Part shown: in pieces, positions 10,053-18,295 of the stretch
Layout: each line of letters begins with the position of its first letter
How positions within the stretch are numbered: the first letter of the stretch is position 1
DNA from: Oscillospiraceae bacterium
GTDB lineage: Bacteria; Bacillota; Clostridia; Oscillospirales; Ruminococcaceae
Length of the DNA: 64,000 bases
Assembly: GCA_029006135.1 (NCBI GenBank)
Contig: JAQXGE010000007.1
Location: 1 to 64,000, forward strand
Direction of reading: 5' to 3'
The notes under the pieces: model-generated
Seen by the model: the letters and a program-made list of their open reading frames with translations, nothing else
Databases searched by the model: none
What the model was told of the DNA's origin: nothing
Translations under genes and position numbers: made by a program

Positions 10053-11327
10053 TCACTGAGCCAGCAGCTTTTCCACAACGGCAAGCCGCACGCATACGGT
10101 GAGAAGCAAAGACGCGGTTTCCACTTCCGAGAGACTCGGATAGGTAGGAGCAATACGGAGATGAGAATCCTCGGGATCGATTCCGTAAGGATAGGCAGCG
10201 CCGGCACCGGTGAGGGTCAGGCCGCAGTCCTTGCAGAGCTGAGCGACCCGCTTGGCACAGCCGGGCATCACATACAGGCTGATAAAATATCCGCCTTTGG
10301 GATCTGTCCAATGCGCAATATTCCCGCACGGCGTCAGCTCATTCGCGAAGGTTGTCTTAACTGCATCAAAGCAGGGCACCAAACGGCGGCGGTGTTTTTC
10401 CATGTGCTTGAGAACGCCCTCTTTATTTTTGAGGAAGCGCACATGACGAAGCTGGTTCATCTTGTCATAGCTGATAATCATGACAGAGAACCGTTTGCAG
10501 ACATATTTCATAGATTCCTCGCTGCAGGCAAGCGCAGACACGCCCGCACCGGGGAAGGTAATCTTGCTGGTAGAAGTAAACATAAAGACGCGGTTCTCAT
10601 TGCCGTAGGCCTTGCTTTCGTTAAGCAGTACCGGCGTCTCGATGATTTCATTGGTCAGATGATGAACGATATATGCTTCATCCCAGAAAATCTTAAAGTC
10701 CGGCGCGGCAGTCTTCATGGAAGCAAAGCGGCGGACTGTCTCATCACTGTAAGTGTAACCATCGGGGTTGGAATACTGCGGCACACACCAGATTCCCTTG
10801 ATGGTATCATCCTCAGCAACCAGCTTTTCAATCATATCCATGTCAGGCCCGTCCGGGGACATCGGGATGCTGATCATCTCAAACCCGAATTCCTCGGTAA
10901 TACGGAAGTGACGGTCATAGCCGGGAACCGGGCAGAGGAATTTGCGGTGTTCCACCTGAGACCACGGACAGGGAGACTCCGGGAAGCCAAACGAATATCC
11001 AATGGAAACAAGATTGTACATCAGCTGAAGGCTGGAGTTGCCGCCCACAAACACTTCTTCGCGGCGCACGCCCATCACATCGCCAAACAGATCCCGAGCC
11101 TCTTCAAGACCTTCAAGGTTGCCGTAATTGCGCGCATCATAGCCGTCTTCGGTGGTATAATCATCCATCTTGAGCAGGTCCATTGCCAAGTCCATCTGGT
11201 GCGGGCCGGGTTTGCCGCGGGCCATATTGAGTTTAAGGTTTTTGGCCTTAAAATCTGCGTAGGACTTTTCAAGGTTTGCTTTCTCGTTAAGCAGTTCTTC
11301 ATGGGACATCTTAAAATAATCTGCCAT
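10053..11327 (-). CDS. Aspartate aminotransferase (PF12897-type, subgroup Ic)
   Basis: This is a pyridoxal-phosphate enzyme interconverting aspartate plus 2-oxoglutarate with oxaloacetate plus glutamate. The 424 residues show the probable PLP lysine Lys255 in TSTSKITFPGAG, Asn187 in CVPQYSNPDG, and the Asp/Tyr pair of FWDEAY (216-219). The start region with NMARGKPGP and the long insertions place it in the unusual Ic aspartate aminotransferase family rather than the common AspC/AspB type. It has its own promoter and a leader hairpin. It supplies the aspartate used by the PurA/PyrB-type enzymes encoded elsewhere in the window; a direct link is inference. Confidence 0.85.
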   Translation of the reverse strand: MADYFKMSHEELLNEKANLEKSYADFKAKNLKLNMARGKPGPHQMDLAMDLLKMDDYTTEDGYDARNYGNLEGLEEARDLFGDVMGVRREEVFVGGNSSLQLMYNLVSIGYSFGFPESPCPWSQVEHRKFLCPVPGYDRHFRITEEFGFEMISIPMSPDGPDMDMIEKLVAEDDTIKGIWCVPQYSNPDGYTYSDETVRRFASMKTAAPDFKIFWDEAYIVHHLTNEIIETPVLLNESKAYGNENRVFMFTSTSKITFPGAGVSALACSEESMKYVCKRFSVMIISYDKMNQLRHVRFLKNKEGVLKHMEKHRRRLVPCFDAVKTTFANELTPCGNIAHWTDPKGGYFISLYVMPGCAKRVAQLCKDCGLTLTGAGAAYPYGIDPEDSHLRIAPTYPSLSEVETASLLLTVCVRLAVVEKLLAQ

Positions 11328-11350
11328 ATATACCCTCCCTATCGAACGCC

Positions 11351-11379
11351 GTGTGCTTTCCCTCTATCTTAAAGCACAC
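11351..11379 (-). promoter_or_regulatory. Inverted repeat in the aspartate aminotransferase leader
   Basis: GTGTGCTTT (11351-11359) and AAAGCACAC (11371-11379) are a perfect 9-bp inverted repeat with an 11-nt spacer. It falls between the predicted start of transcription (about 11392) and the ATG at 11327. It could be an mRNA hairpin or a repressor site. Confidence 0.45.
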
Positions 11380-11398
11380 AACTTTAGACGTATATCTT

Positions 11399-11427
11399 AG
11401 TATAAACGAAAAGAAGCCGAGTTACAA
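11399..11427 (-). promoter_or_regulatory. Promoter of aspartate aminotransferase-secDF-nrdR
   Basis: On the minus strand, -35 TTGTAA (11427-11422), 17-bp spacer, -10 TATACT (11404-11399). Between it and the rlmH terminator (11428-11544) I see no gene. Confidence 0.6.
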
Positions 11428-11544
11428 GCATTTTTGTAATTTTTTTCATAGGAAACTCATGCAGAAACAAAGTCACAAAGCATCATACTGCCAAAAATGC
11501 AAACCAGCGCCTTTTCCTTTTTGCAGAAAGTGCCGTCATTCAAG

Positions 11545-11586
11545 CAAAAAGTGCTCTCGCCCGGAAAATTCCCGGCGCGAAAGCAC
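11545..11586 (-). terminator. Terminator of walJ-rlmH
   Basis: On the minus strand GTGCTTTCGCGCCGGG folds onto CCGGGCGAGAGCAC with one bulge and one mismatch, then TTTTTGC. It starts 15 nt past the rlmH stop. Confidence 0.8.
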
Positions 11587-11600
11587 GCTCAGTATTACAC

Positions 11601-12086
11601 TTATTTATGATACTTCATTCCCGCATTGATGGTACAGGCACGATAGATTTGCTCTGTCAGCACGAGACGCGCCAGCTGATGCGGCATTGTAATGCGTCCC
11701 ATGGAGAGTTTTACATGAGCAGCACGCTTGACCTCATCGGACAGGCCGTGGGAGGACCCGATAACAAAAGCAATATCCCCTGCTCCGCTGTTTGCGCGCT
11801 CCGCAATCAAGTCCGCCAATTCCTCGCTGGAGAACTGCTTTCCCTCAATGCAGAGTGCCGCGATATATTCCCCCTTGCGTACCGCGGAGAGAATCGCCCT
11901 TCCTTCTTTTTGCAGTGCCTTTTCTATCTGTGCCTGCCCGGCATTCTTGTCCGCTATCGCAGCTTCCGGCAATTCCACAATGCGAAAATTGCAGAACGCT
12001 CCAAGGCGCTTTTGATATTCCGCCACACCAGCAGCGAAATAGGAGGCATTCACCTTGCCCACACAGATGAGGTCAATATTCTGCAC
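11601..12086 (-). CDS. rlmH: 23S rRNA (pseudouridine1915-N3)-methyltransferase RlmH
   Basis: RlmH is a SPOUT-family methyltransferase that modifies pseudouridine 1915 in helix 69 of 23S rRNA using S-adenosylmethionine. The 161-residue protein (family about 155-160) shows the SAM-binding trefoil-knot segment FVIGSSHGLSDEVKR and the conserved end LTEQIYRACTINAGMKYHK. It lies 13 nt after walJ, an arrangement seen in many Firmicutes where rlmH ends the walRK-walJ region. A strong terminator follows. Confidence 0.97.
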   Translation of the reverse strand: MQNIDLICVGKVNASYFAAGVAEYQKRLGAFCNFRIVELPEAAIADKNAGQAQIEKALQKEGRAILSAVRKGEYIAALCIEGKQFSSEELADLIAERANSGAGDIAFVIGSSHGLSDEVKRAAHVKLSMGRITMPHQLARLVLTEQIYRACTINAGMKYHK

Positions 12087-12099
12087 TTTACCGTCCTCC

Positions 12100-12888
12100 T
12101 CAAAACTCTATGTAGGGACTGATGTCATTGCGAGTCTGTGCCTGAATCAGTACATCTTTCCCCGGCTCAATGCCAGCGGCAAGCAGGGTACTGTATACTG
12201 TGGTCAGTGCCAGTTCGGGGGAATTGTTCGTCTGGCTGAGATGGCACAGCGCAAATTTCCTGCATCCATCCTGAATCAGGTCAAGCAGTTCCGCTGCACA
12301 GGCTTTGTTATCCAAATGTCCCCTGTCACTGGCTATGCGCACCTTAAGATAGTAGGGATACGGCCCGCCGTGAAGGCTGAACGAATCATAGTTTGCTTCC
12401 AATGCGACAAGGTCACATCCGGCCAGGTTTTCCTGCACAACGGGCGTGAGCGTGCCAAGGTCCGTTGCAAGCGCCATCGTGTGACCGTCCGGGGTTTGAA
12501 TGCGGTAGCCGCAGCAAGGTACATCGTGACTGGTCGGAAAACTGCTCACCGAAAAGCCGCCAATGTCTTCCGCCCGGCCGTTCATCGCGATTGCATCAAT
12601 GGCAGGGGGGATTGTTCCTCGGGAACAAAGCATATCCAGCGTATCTGCTCGGCCATAAACCGGAACAGAATGATGCTTGAGAAACGTCTCAAGGCCGCTG
12701 ACATGGTCGGAATGTTCATGTGTGACAAGTACACCCTGACAGTCCGAAACGGCCAGATCCAAACGGCGCAGCGCATTCAGCGTGGTGCGGCAGCTTTTGC
12801 CCATATCCACCAAAAGATACTTACCCTCATGCAGAACCACGGCGCAGTTGCCGGATGATCCGGAATAGAGTGTGGTAAATAGAGCCAT
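12100..12888 (-). CDS. walJ: MBL-fold metallohydrolase WalJ/YycJ
   Basis: This is a metallo-beta-lactamase-fold hydrolase of the YycJ/WalJ family, associated with coordination of cell division and wall metabolism; YycJ has also been linked to mismatch-repair nuclease activity. The metal-binding motif is VTHEHSDHVSG near residue 55, and the N-terminus TTLYSGSSGNC is characteristic. I chose ATG 12888 (262 residues) with AGGAAAGGA upstream; the open frame extends to 12927 without a site. It is followed by rlmH. No strong promoter is visible between it and the murA terminator. Confidence 0.88.
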   Translation of the reverse strand: MALFTTLYSGSSGNCAVVLHEGKYLLVDMGKSCRTTLNALRRLDLAVSDCQGVLVTHEHSDHVSGLETFLKHHSVPVYGRADTLDMLCSRGTIPPAIDAIAMNGRAEDIGGFSVSSFPTSHDVPCCGYRIQTPDGHTMALATDLGTLTPVVQENLAGCDLVALEANYDSFSLHGGPYPYYLKVRIASDRGHLDNKACAAELLDLIQDGCRKFALCHLSQTNNSPELALTTVYSTLLAAGIEPGKDVLIQAQTRNDISPYIEF

Positions 12889-12926
12889 GAAATTTTCCTT
12901 TCCTGAATGCCCCGAACAAAGGGTCA

Positions 12927-12956
12927 TAAAAAACGGGCCGCATTGCTGCGGTCCGT
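12927..12956 (-). terminator. Terminator of murA
   Basis: On the minus strand CGGACCGCA and TGCGGCCCG form a stem with a 4-nt loop and one G-U-type mismatch, followed by TTTTTTA. It begins 30 nt past the murA stop codon. Confidence 0.8.
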
Positions 12957-12985
12957 CAGCAGTCTGACAAAAGCCTTTTTAGAGG

Positions 12986-14269
12986 TTACATGGCACGGGA
13001 AAGTCCCCTTACGGGAATTTCCACACGGCGGATATCCGCCCCAAGTGCCTGAAGTTTCTCTACGATATTCTCATAGCCGCGCTCAATGTGGGCGGTTTCA
13101 TCAATCTCACTCACGCCGTCAGCCGCGAGGGCAGCCATTACCATGGCGGCACCGGCACGGAGATCCAGCGCGCGCAGCGGAGCCGGGCTGAGCTTCTTAA
13201 CGCCCTCAATCACAGCAACCTGACCGTCCACCTGAATATTGGCTCCCATGCGGATAAGTTCGTCCACATAGCGGAAGCGGTTTTCCCAAATGCCTTCTGT
13301 AACAATGGAAGTACCGTCCGCCAGCGTGAGAAGCACCGTCATAAGGGGCTGCATATCCGTGGGGAATCCGGGATGAGGCATCGTCTTTATCTTAACCGGA
13401 TGAATGGGACCGGTACGGGTAATGCGTATCGCATCATCATATTCTTCAATTTCACAGCCCGCCGCACGAAGTTTGGCCGTGATGGGTTCCATGTGTTTGG
13501 GAATCACATTGTGAAGCGTCACATCGCCGCCCGTAATGGCCGCACCCACCATATAGCTGCCCGCCTCAATCTGGTCAGGAATGATGGAATATGTGCAGCC
13601 GTGCAGCTTTTTGACGCCGCGAATCTTGATAACATCGGTTCCTGCGCCATGGACATCTGCGCCCATCATATTCAGGCAGTTGGCAAGGTCAACAACATGC
13701 GGTTCACGCGCCACATTTTCAAGAATCGTCAAGCCGTCCGCCTGAACAGCAGCAAGCATGGCATTCATGGTTGCGCCCACAGATACCGTGTCAAAAAAGA
13801 CGTGACCGCCCGTGAGATGGTCCGCTTTCACGCGAATCATCCCGTATTCGACCGAATCTTCCGCTCCCATGGCAGTAAATGCCTTGAGATGCTGATCAAT
13901 CGGACGGGGGCCAAGGTTGCAGCCGCCGGGCATTGCAACCTGACCGGCACCAAAGCGTCCCAAAAGCGCTCCCAGGAAATAATAGCTGGCCCGCATTTGA
14001 CGGGAAAGCTCGTTGGACACCTCTGTACAGTCAATCGTGGAGGTGTCAATTTCATAGGTGTTTTTGCTGACCATGCGGATGTTTGCACCCAGTTCGCTGA
14101 GAATCTGGAGCGATGCCATCACGTCACTGATACAGGGAAGATTCTCAATGACGCATTTGTCCGCCGCCAGAATGGTGGCAGGCAAAATCGCCACTGCCGC
14201 GTTCTTGGCACCGCCGATGACCACATCACCATGAAGGGGTTTGCCCCCGTGAATCACAAATTTTTCCAA
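12986..14269 (-). CDS. murA: UDP-N-acetylglucosamine 1-carboxyvinyltransferase MurA
   Basis: MurA transfers enolpyruvate from phosphoenolpyruvate to UDP-GlcNAc, the first committed step of peptidoglycan synthesis in the cytosol. The 427 residues match the family. Lys22-Asn23 (IGGAKNAAVA) and the loop Cys117 in PGGCNLGPRPIDQH are the PEP-site and catalytic residues; the Cys predicts fosfomycin sensitivity. It has its own promoter and terminator. Many Firmicutes have two MurA copies; whether this is MurA1 or MurA2 type cannot be settled here. Confidence 0.96.
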   Translation of the reverse strand: MEKFVIHGGKPLHGDVVIGGAKNAAVAILPATILAADKCVIENLPCISDVMASLQILSELGANIRMVSKNTYEIDTSTIDCTEVSNELSRQMRASYYFLGALLGRFGAGQVAMPGGCNLGPRPIDQHLKAFTAMGAEDSVEYGMIRVKADHLTGGHVFFDTVSVGATMNAMLAAVQADGLTILENVAREPHVVDLANCLNMMGADVHGAGTDVIKIRGVKKLHGCTYSIIPDQIEAGSYMVGAAITGGDVTLHNVIPKHMEPITAKLRAAGCEIEEYDDAIRITRTGPIHPVKIKTMPHPGFPTDMQPLMTVLLTLADGTSIVTEGIWENRFRYVDELIRMGANIQVDGQVAVIEGVKKLSPAPLRALDLRAGAAMVMAALAADGVSEIDETAHIERGYENIVEKLQALGADIRRVEIPVRGLSRAM

Positions 14270-14328
14270 GCGGTTACTCTCCTTTTGAGATCGCCTGTGC
14301 GATATTTTTAAATCACATAACTAAATAT

Positions 14329-14357
14329 AGTATACACCATCGGACAGGTTTTGAAAA
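14329..14357 (-). promoter_or_regulatory. Promoter of murA
   Basis: On the minus strand, -35 TTTTCA (14357-14352), 17-bp spacer, -10 TATACT (14334-14329). It lies 60 bp before the murA ATG. Confidence 0.5.
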
Positions 14358-14452
14358 GTACTGGACTTATTATTTGTAAAATATTTGCGAATTTGTAATC
14401 GGTTCGCAACATTTGGGCGAAATAAAGCAGGAAAAAAGAGGAAAAATCCCGC

Positions 14453-16327
14453 TTACATATTCGGGAACAGTTCCCGCGCGCTGAAGCGGCCATTCGGCCC
14501 GTACATCTCAAAATGGCAATGGTTACCGGTCGAATTGCCGGTAGACCCGACATAACCAATCACCTGACCGCGCTGAACTGCCTGGCCGGCACTGACTGCA
14601 ATCTGAGACATATGTGCGTAAAGCGTCTTATAGCCATTTCCGTGGTCAATTACAACATAGTTGCCGTAGCTCCAGTGCGAACCCGCAGTGACGACCGCAC
14701 CGGAATCAGAGGCATAAATGGGGGTTCCGTAAGGAGCACAGATGTCTGCACCGTTATGACCGGAACTCATCCAGCGGCTGACGTAGCGGTAATTCGGCAC
14801 AGGCCACATAAAGTTGCCGCTACCAACGGAAGCCACCATGCCGCTTTTCAGCTTTGTGCCCTTGACCGTGATTTCGGTAACAGGGTCCTCAAGCACGCGG
14901 TAATTGACAATTTCCCGGTTATACTCTACCCCGTCCACATAGGTGACGTCCTGTGTAATTTCCTCTACACCATTGACGCCTTCCTGAAGGACAACGATTT
15001 TTCCGAAGTCGTATTGGTCGGATTCGCTTGTCTGGGTTTCATAAGGAATATCCTCAGTATAAGAGCTGCGAATCACCTGCTTAACCTTGAGCATTTCCGG
15101 GCTGGACACACTGGTAATCAAATCCGTTCCCGGATCCAGCTGCTCATCGGTAGAGGTGAGCTGCGGGTTCAGCGCCGCGAGAGAATCCCAGGAAACGCCC
15201 GTGGTATCAAGTACAGTCTGGACCGTATCCCCTTCACCAGAGATATAATGTCCGATATCCGCGCCTTCATTCAGACTGGAGATCACACTGCCATAATCCA
15301 CCACAGACGGCTGAAGATAAATGCCGTCCACGAGCTGAATATCATGTACGAAGCCAACCCGCATATTGCTGTTCATTGCATCCACATAAGGTTCCTTGAT
15401 GTGTTCAAGGTAGGTGCGAAGGTGGTCCCCTTCTGTGGTGACATAGCGCAGGCCGCCGTCCACATAAACTGCTGTGCCTTCCGTGATTTCATTGCTGGAA
15501 GTCCGCAGGATAGCATCGGCGGTATCGCTCTCCGTCATGGTATCGCTGCCTTTTTCAAGCGTGTAAGTAGGAGTGATTTCCCAGTTTGTGCCGGATGCAG
15601 CAGCGCCGGTCGATACCATGACGTCCTCAGCGTTATTGATACGGGACTGCACATCCTCACGAGCGCTTTCAAACACCTGCTCATTGGCCACGGTGCCAAC
15701 CGACTCACCGTTCACCTGAACGTTGAGGACGTAGGTCTGATTCAGTCCATCCTGCACCACATAGACAAAAACCGCTGCCGCTGCCACCGGCAAAGCATAG
15801 GAAAGTGCCTTGAGCACCAGAGGGAAATATCGGCGGATACCGCGGACAAAATAGCGAAATTTTTCCCTGCGGACCTGATGTGCACTCTCATCCGCAAGTT
15901 GTTCGGAGAGTTCTCTGATATGGCGGAGTCCTCCGGCTACAGCCAGGAACGGTTCAGAAATATCCTCGCACAGCGTAACAATTCCCGCCACAAAGGGACG
16001 GAGAATCGCAAGAACCAGCGCTGCTACATTGGCCGCAATCGCCTGGCAGGCTCTGGAGACCGCTCGTCTAAAACAGACAAGCGAATATTCGACCCAAAAA
16101 CCGACCATATACAGGACATCCCCAATCATACGGGCCTGAGGGATGCGCTTCAGCTTTTGAGAAATGGAATGACGGTGGTGTGCTCTTCTTTTTTTGCGGT
16201 GCCACGAACGAACCGTCCGCCGGCAGCGCAGTTCATCAAGCCAAAGACCCAGTCCGCTGCGAGGTGCTTTATGTTCGGTACGTTTTGCGTTCTGATTTTC
16301 TTCAACGGGGGTTTTATTGGAAGTCAA
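14453..16327 (-). CDS. Membrane-anchored M23 peptidase with LysM and G5 domains
   Basis: This is a cell-wall zinc endopeptidase. In order: a basic N-terminus with hydrophobic helices (about 65-130), a second basic stretch, a transmembrane helix near 175-195, a linker, a LysM-like segment (about 355-400), a G5 domain (about 425-490) and an M23 domain (about 505-624) with the metal/catalytic motifs HNGADI, LYAHMSQ and HCHFEM. I chose TTG 16327 because AAGGAG lies seven bases upstream; an ATG at 16360 has no site. The 180-residue cytoplasmic basic region is longer than usual. It follows rluA by 48 nt on the same strand. Confidence 0.88.
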   Translation of the reverse strand: MTSNKTPVEENQNAKRTEHKAPRSGLGLWLDELRCRRTVRSWHRKKRRAHHRHSISQKLKRIPQARMIGDVLYMVGFWVEYSLVCFRRAVSRACQAIAANVAALVLAILRPFVAGIVTLCEDISEPFLAVAGGLRHIRELSEQLADESAHQVRREKFRYFVRGIRRYFPLVLKALSYALPVAAAAVFVYVVQDGLNQTYVLNVQVNGESVGTVANEQVFESAREDVQSRINNAEDVMVSTGAAASGTNWEITPTYTLEKGSDTMTESDTADAILRTSSNEITEGTAVYVDGGLRYVTTEGDHLRTYLEHIKEPYVDAMNSNMRVGFVHDIQLVDGIYLQPSVVDYGSVISSLNEGADIGHYISGEGDTVQTVLDTTGVSWDSLAALNPQLTSTDEQLDPGTDLITSVSSPEMLKVKQVIRSSYTEDIPYETQTSESDQYDFGKIVVLQEGVNGVEEITQDVTYVDGVEYNREIVNYRVLEDPVTEITVKGTKLKSGMVASVGSGNFMWPVPNYRYVSRWMSSGHNGADICAPYGTPIYASDSGAVVTAGSHWSYGNYVVIDHGNGYKTLYAHMSQIAVSAGQAVQRGQVIGYVGSTGNSTGNHCHFEMYGPNGRFSARELFPNM

Positions 16328-16375
16328 GGGAAACTCCTTTCCGCGCTGTAAGGCGCGCATGGGGCAAAAGCCGCC

Positions 16376-17299
16376 TTAGGAAAGCGGCAAAATTGTTGCA
16401 ATCAATTGTATCAGCTGTTCTTTTTCCGGCATACCGCAGGCGGCACAGGCATCCGAAAAATCCTGCGGTATCGGGCTGACCGCGCGATGCCGTACTCCCT
16501 GCGGCGGGCAGGAAAAGCGCAGCACGGCACAGTGGAGGGCGTGACGCCGGATGAGATCCGTGCTTCCGCCATACAAGGTATCTCCGGCCAAGGGGTGACC
16601 CAGCCAAGACAGGTGAACACGAATTTGATGGGTGCGCCCTGTAACCGGGATACACGCCAGCAAAGAGTGCCCGCCCTCCGAGGCCAGCACGGTGTACTCC
16701 GTTACGCTCGGCTTTCCCGCCGGGTCCACACAGCGCCCAATGATGGAATCGCCCCGCCGGGCAATGGGCGCATCGATTTTTCCCGGGCCGAGCGGAAGCT
16801 CGCCCTCAGCAAGAGCGAGGTAACATTTTTCCGCACTGCGGCTTAATATGGGGGTCGCATAGGCATTTTTGGCGCAGAGCACCAATCCGCTCGTGTTTTT
16901 ATCAATGCGGTTGACCGGGCGAAAAACGCCTGTTTCTCCCCTGCTTTGCAGCAGATTCATCCAGCCGTTCGCCAGTGTTCCGCCTGTATGATTGAGCGTG
17001 GGATGCACCGCGATGCCCGCAGGTTTATCCAGCACTACGGCAAAATCGTCCTCGTAAACGAGAGAAAACGGCACCGGTTCCGGCTGCACATCGGTGGGCG
17101 GTTCCGGCGGCAGAGCGAAAGAAATCTCCTGCCCTGCACGGACACGTTCATCGGTGCGGATGGGACGGTTATCCGCCAAAAATCCCTGACCGTGATATTT
17201 TACGGCCTTGATGCAGCCCGCACTGACATCACGTGTGCGAAGGAACACGCCAAGGCGCATTCCATCACAGTCTGCCGGGACCAAAAACGACAAATGCAT
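16376..17299 (-). CDS. RluA-family pseudouridine synthase
   Basis: This enzyme isomerises specific uridines to pseudouridine in rRNA or tRNA. The 307-residue protein has the catalytic Asp in PVNRIDKNTSGLVLCAKN (the family motif is usually HRLDxxTSG; His is replaced by Asn here) and the end-domain GRTHQIRVHLSWLGHPLAGD. I chose ATG 17299, which has AAAGGAGGG nine bases upstream; the frame is open to 17455 but that region is the divergent promoter and rnpB. The exact target site cannot be told from the sequence. Confidence 0.9.
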   Translation of the reverse strand: MHLSFLVPADCDGMRLGVFLRTRDVSAGCIKAVKYHGQGFLADNRPIRTDERVRAGQEISFALPPEPPTDVQPEPVPFSLVYEDDFAVVLDKPAGIAVHPTLNHTGGTLANGWMNLLQSRGETGVFRPVNRIDKNTSGLVLCAKNAYATPILSRSAEKCYLALAEGELPLGPGKIDAPIARRGDSIIGRCVDPAGKPSVTEYTVLASEGGHSLLACIPVTGRTHQIRVHLSWLGHPLAGDTLYGGSTDLIRRHALHCAVLRFSCPPQGVRHRAVSPIPQDFSDACAACGMPEKEQLIQLIATILPLS

Positions 17300-17335
17300 T
17301 TTCGTCCCTCCTTTGCGCAGACTCATACGAAATGT

Positions 17336-17364
17336 ATTATAGCACAAAATTTCTGCTGTTGCAA
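17336..17364 (-). promoter_or_regulatory. Promoter of rluA-M23 operon (shares -35 with rnpB)
   Basis: On the minus strand, -35 TTGCAA (17364-17359), 17-bp spacer, -10 TATAAT (17341-17336). TTGCAA is its own reverse complement and is also the -35 of the rnpB promoter on the plus strand. Confidence 0.75.
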
Positions 17365-17387
17365 ATTTTGTGAGAATATGGTATGAT
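17359..17387 (+). promoter_or_regulatory. Promoter of rnpB (shares -35 with rluA)
   Basis: -35 TTGCAA (17359-17364), 17-bp spacer, -10 TATGAT (17382-17387). The predicted first transcribed base, about 17394, coincides with the 5' strand of helix P1 of the RNase P RNA. Confidence 0.8.
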
Positions 17388-17392
17388 ACGGT

Positions 17393-17757
17393 AAAACGAG
17401 TGGAACATACGACGGCGGGACGGCTTGACCGTCCTGAGGAAAGTCCGGGCTTCACAGAGGCATGGCAACTGCTAACGGCAGCCGGGGGTGACCCCAGGGA
17501 TAGTGCAACAGAAAGAAACCGCCGCCCTATCCGGGCGGCAAGGATGGAAAGGCGAGGTAAGAGCTCACCAGCGCACTGGCGACTTTGCGGCTATGTAAAC
17601 CCTGTCAGAAGCAACAACCGTATGGGACATATGTGGAAGCCTCGCACGTCCCGGTGTTGGCGTGACGAACCCTTGAGGTTCGCGGAGTCTTGCGGTGACG
17701 CAAGATCAAGATAGATCGTCGTTTAATACAGAACCCGGCTTACGGTCCAGTCGTTTT
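17393..17757 (+). ncRNA. rnpB: RNase P RNA (type A)
   Basis: This is the catalytic RNA that trims tRNA 5' leaders together with the RnpA protein. The conserved P4 strands are present: GAGGAAAGTCCGGGC near 17434-17448 and ACAGAACCCGGCTTA near 17728-17742. The ends AAAACGAgTGGA and TCCAgTCGTTTT form helix P1 with a single mismatch. Internal conserved blocks resembling GTGCAACAGAAAG and AAGAGCTCACCAGCGC are in order. A strong promoter immediately precedes it and a hairpin terminator follows at 17769. Confidence 0.95.
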
Positions 17758-17768
17758 TTCAAAGTACA

Positions 17769-17802
17769 AAGCCCCTGCTGATTCGTCAGCAGGGGCTTTT
17801 AT
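17769..17802. terminator. Terminator between rnpB and bofA
   Basis: AAGCCCCTGCTG (17769-17780) pairs perfectly with CAGCAGGGGCTT (17787-17798), followed by TTTAT on the plus strand. It serves rnpB and lies directly at the end of minus-strand bofA, so it may act in both directions. Confidence 0.88.
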
Positions 17803-17806
17803 AATA

Positions 17807-18061
17807 CTATAAGAGAATCAGCTTGAGTGCAAGCAGCAGGATGACGCCCGGCAGTCCGAGAATAACGGCGCACACGGCGGTAAATGTGTTGAAAGGCAGC
17901 AGAAATCCGGTAACCGGGCTGAGCAGTGCCACGGCGGAAAGCCCTGCCAGCCCGCAGACAGCGCTTGCTATCACGCTGCGGAGAGGATGCTGTTGATGAG
18001 CTGCCGCGCGTGCTACGATTAAAAGGCAGACTGCGCCCGTTATAATCGCCCCTATTGTCAT
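17807..18061 (-). CDS. bofA: Pro-sigma-K processing inhibitor BofA family
   Basis: In Bacillus, BofA sits in the mother-cell membrane around the forespore and holds the SpoIVFB protease inactive until engulfment is complete. This 84-residue protein is hydrophobic, with two or three membrane segments, and has the family end FNTFTAVCAVILGLPGVILL. It overlaps yaaL by ATGA. The yaaL-bofA pairing is conserved in Firmicutes. In clostridia sigma-K processing is often lost, so the exact role here is uncertain. Confidence 0.88.
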   Translation of the reverse strand: MTIGAIITGAVCLLIVARAAAHQQHPLRSVIASAVCGLAGLSAVALLSPVTGFLLPFNTFTAVCAVILGLPGVILLLALKLILL

Positions 18062-18273
18062 GCCTTCTCACCCCGCAGTTCCCTGAGCAGCGCACGGCAA
18101 TGACACATGAGTGCTGCGTGCTCATAAATGACTCTCTCGATTGCAAAATCATCCTCGGCATATTGAAACGTCTTTTCATTCTGTTCCAAAAGTCTGAGGG
18201 ACTCATGCAGTTCCCGTACCAGCCGTTCCCGCCTTCGCCGTGCCGCGCGCTGACGCTTTTTCTCCCTCCACAC
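18058..18273 (-). CDS. yaaL: DUF2508 (YaaL) family protein
   Basis: A 71-residue, highly charged, helical protein with an Arg/Lys-rich start (WREKKRQRAARRRRERL). It resembles YaaL/DUF2508, whose function is unknown, and its position directly before bofA matches Bacillus. The start is GTG 18273 with GAGGGGGG upstream. Its TGA overlaps the bofA ATG. In Bacillus it follows recR; here it follows spoIVA instead. Confidence 0.75.
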   Translation of the reverse strand: MWREKKRQRAARRRRERLVRELHESLRLLEQNEKTFQYAEDDFAIERVIYEHAALMCHCRALLRELRGEKA

Positions 18274-18295
18274 AACGCATCCCCCCTCTCCTGCG

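Noticed and set aside
16328-16360. ATG start of the M23 peptidase at 16360
   Set aside because: The AAGGAG seven bases before TTG 16327 is far better placed than anything upstream of 16360.
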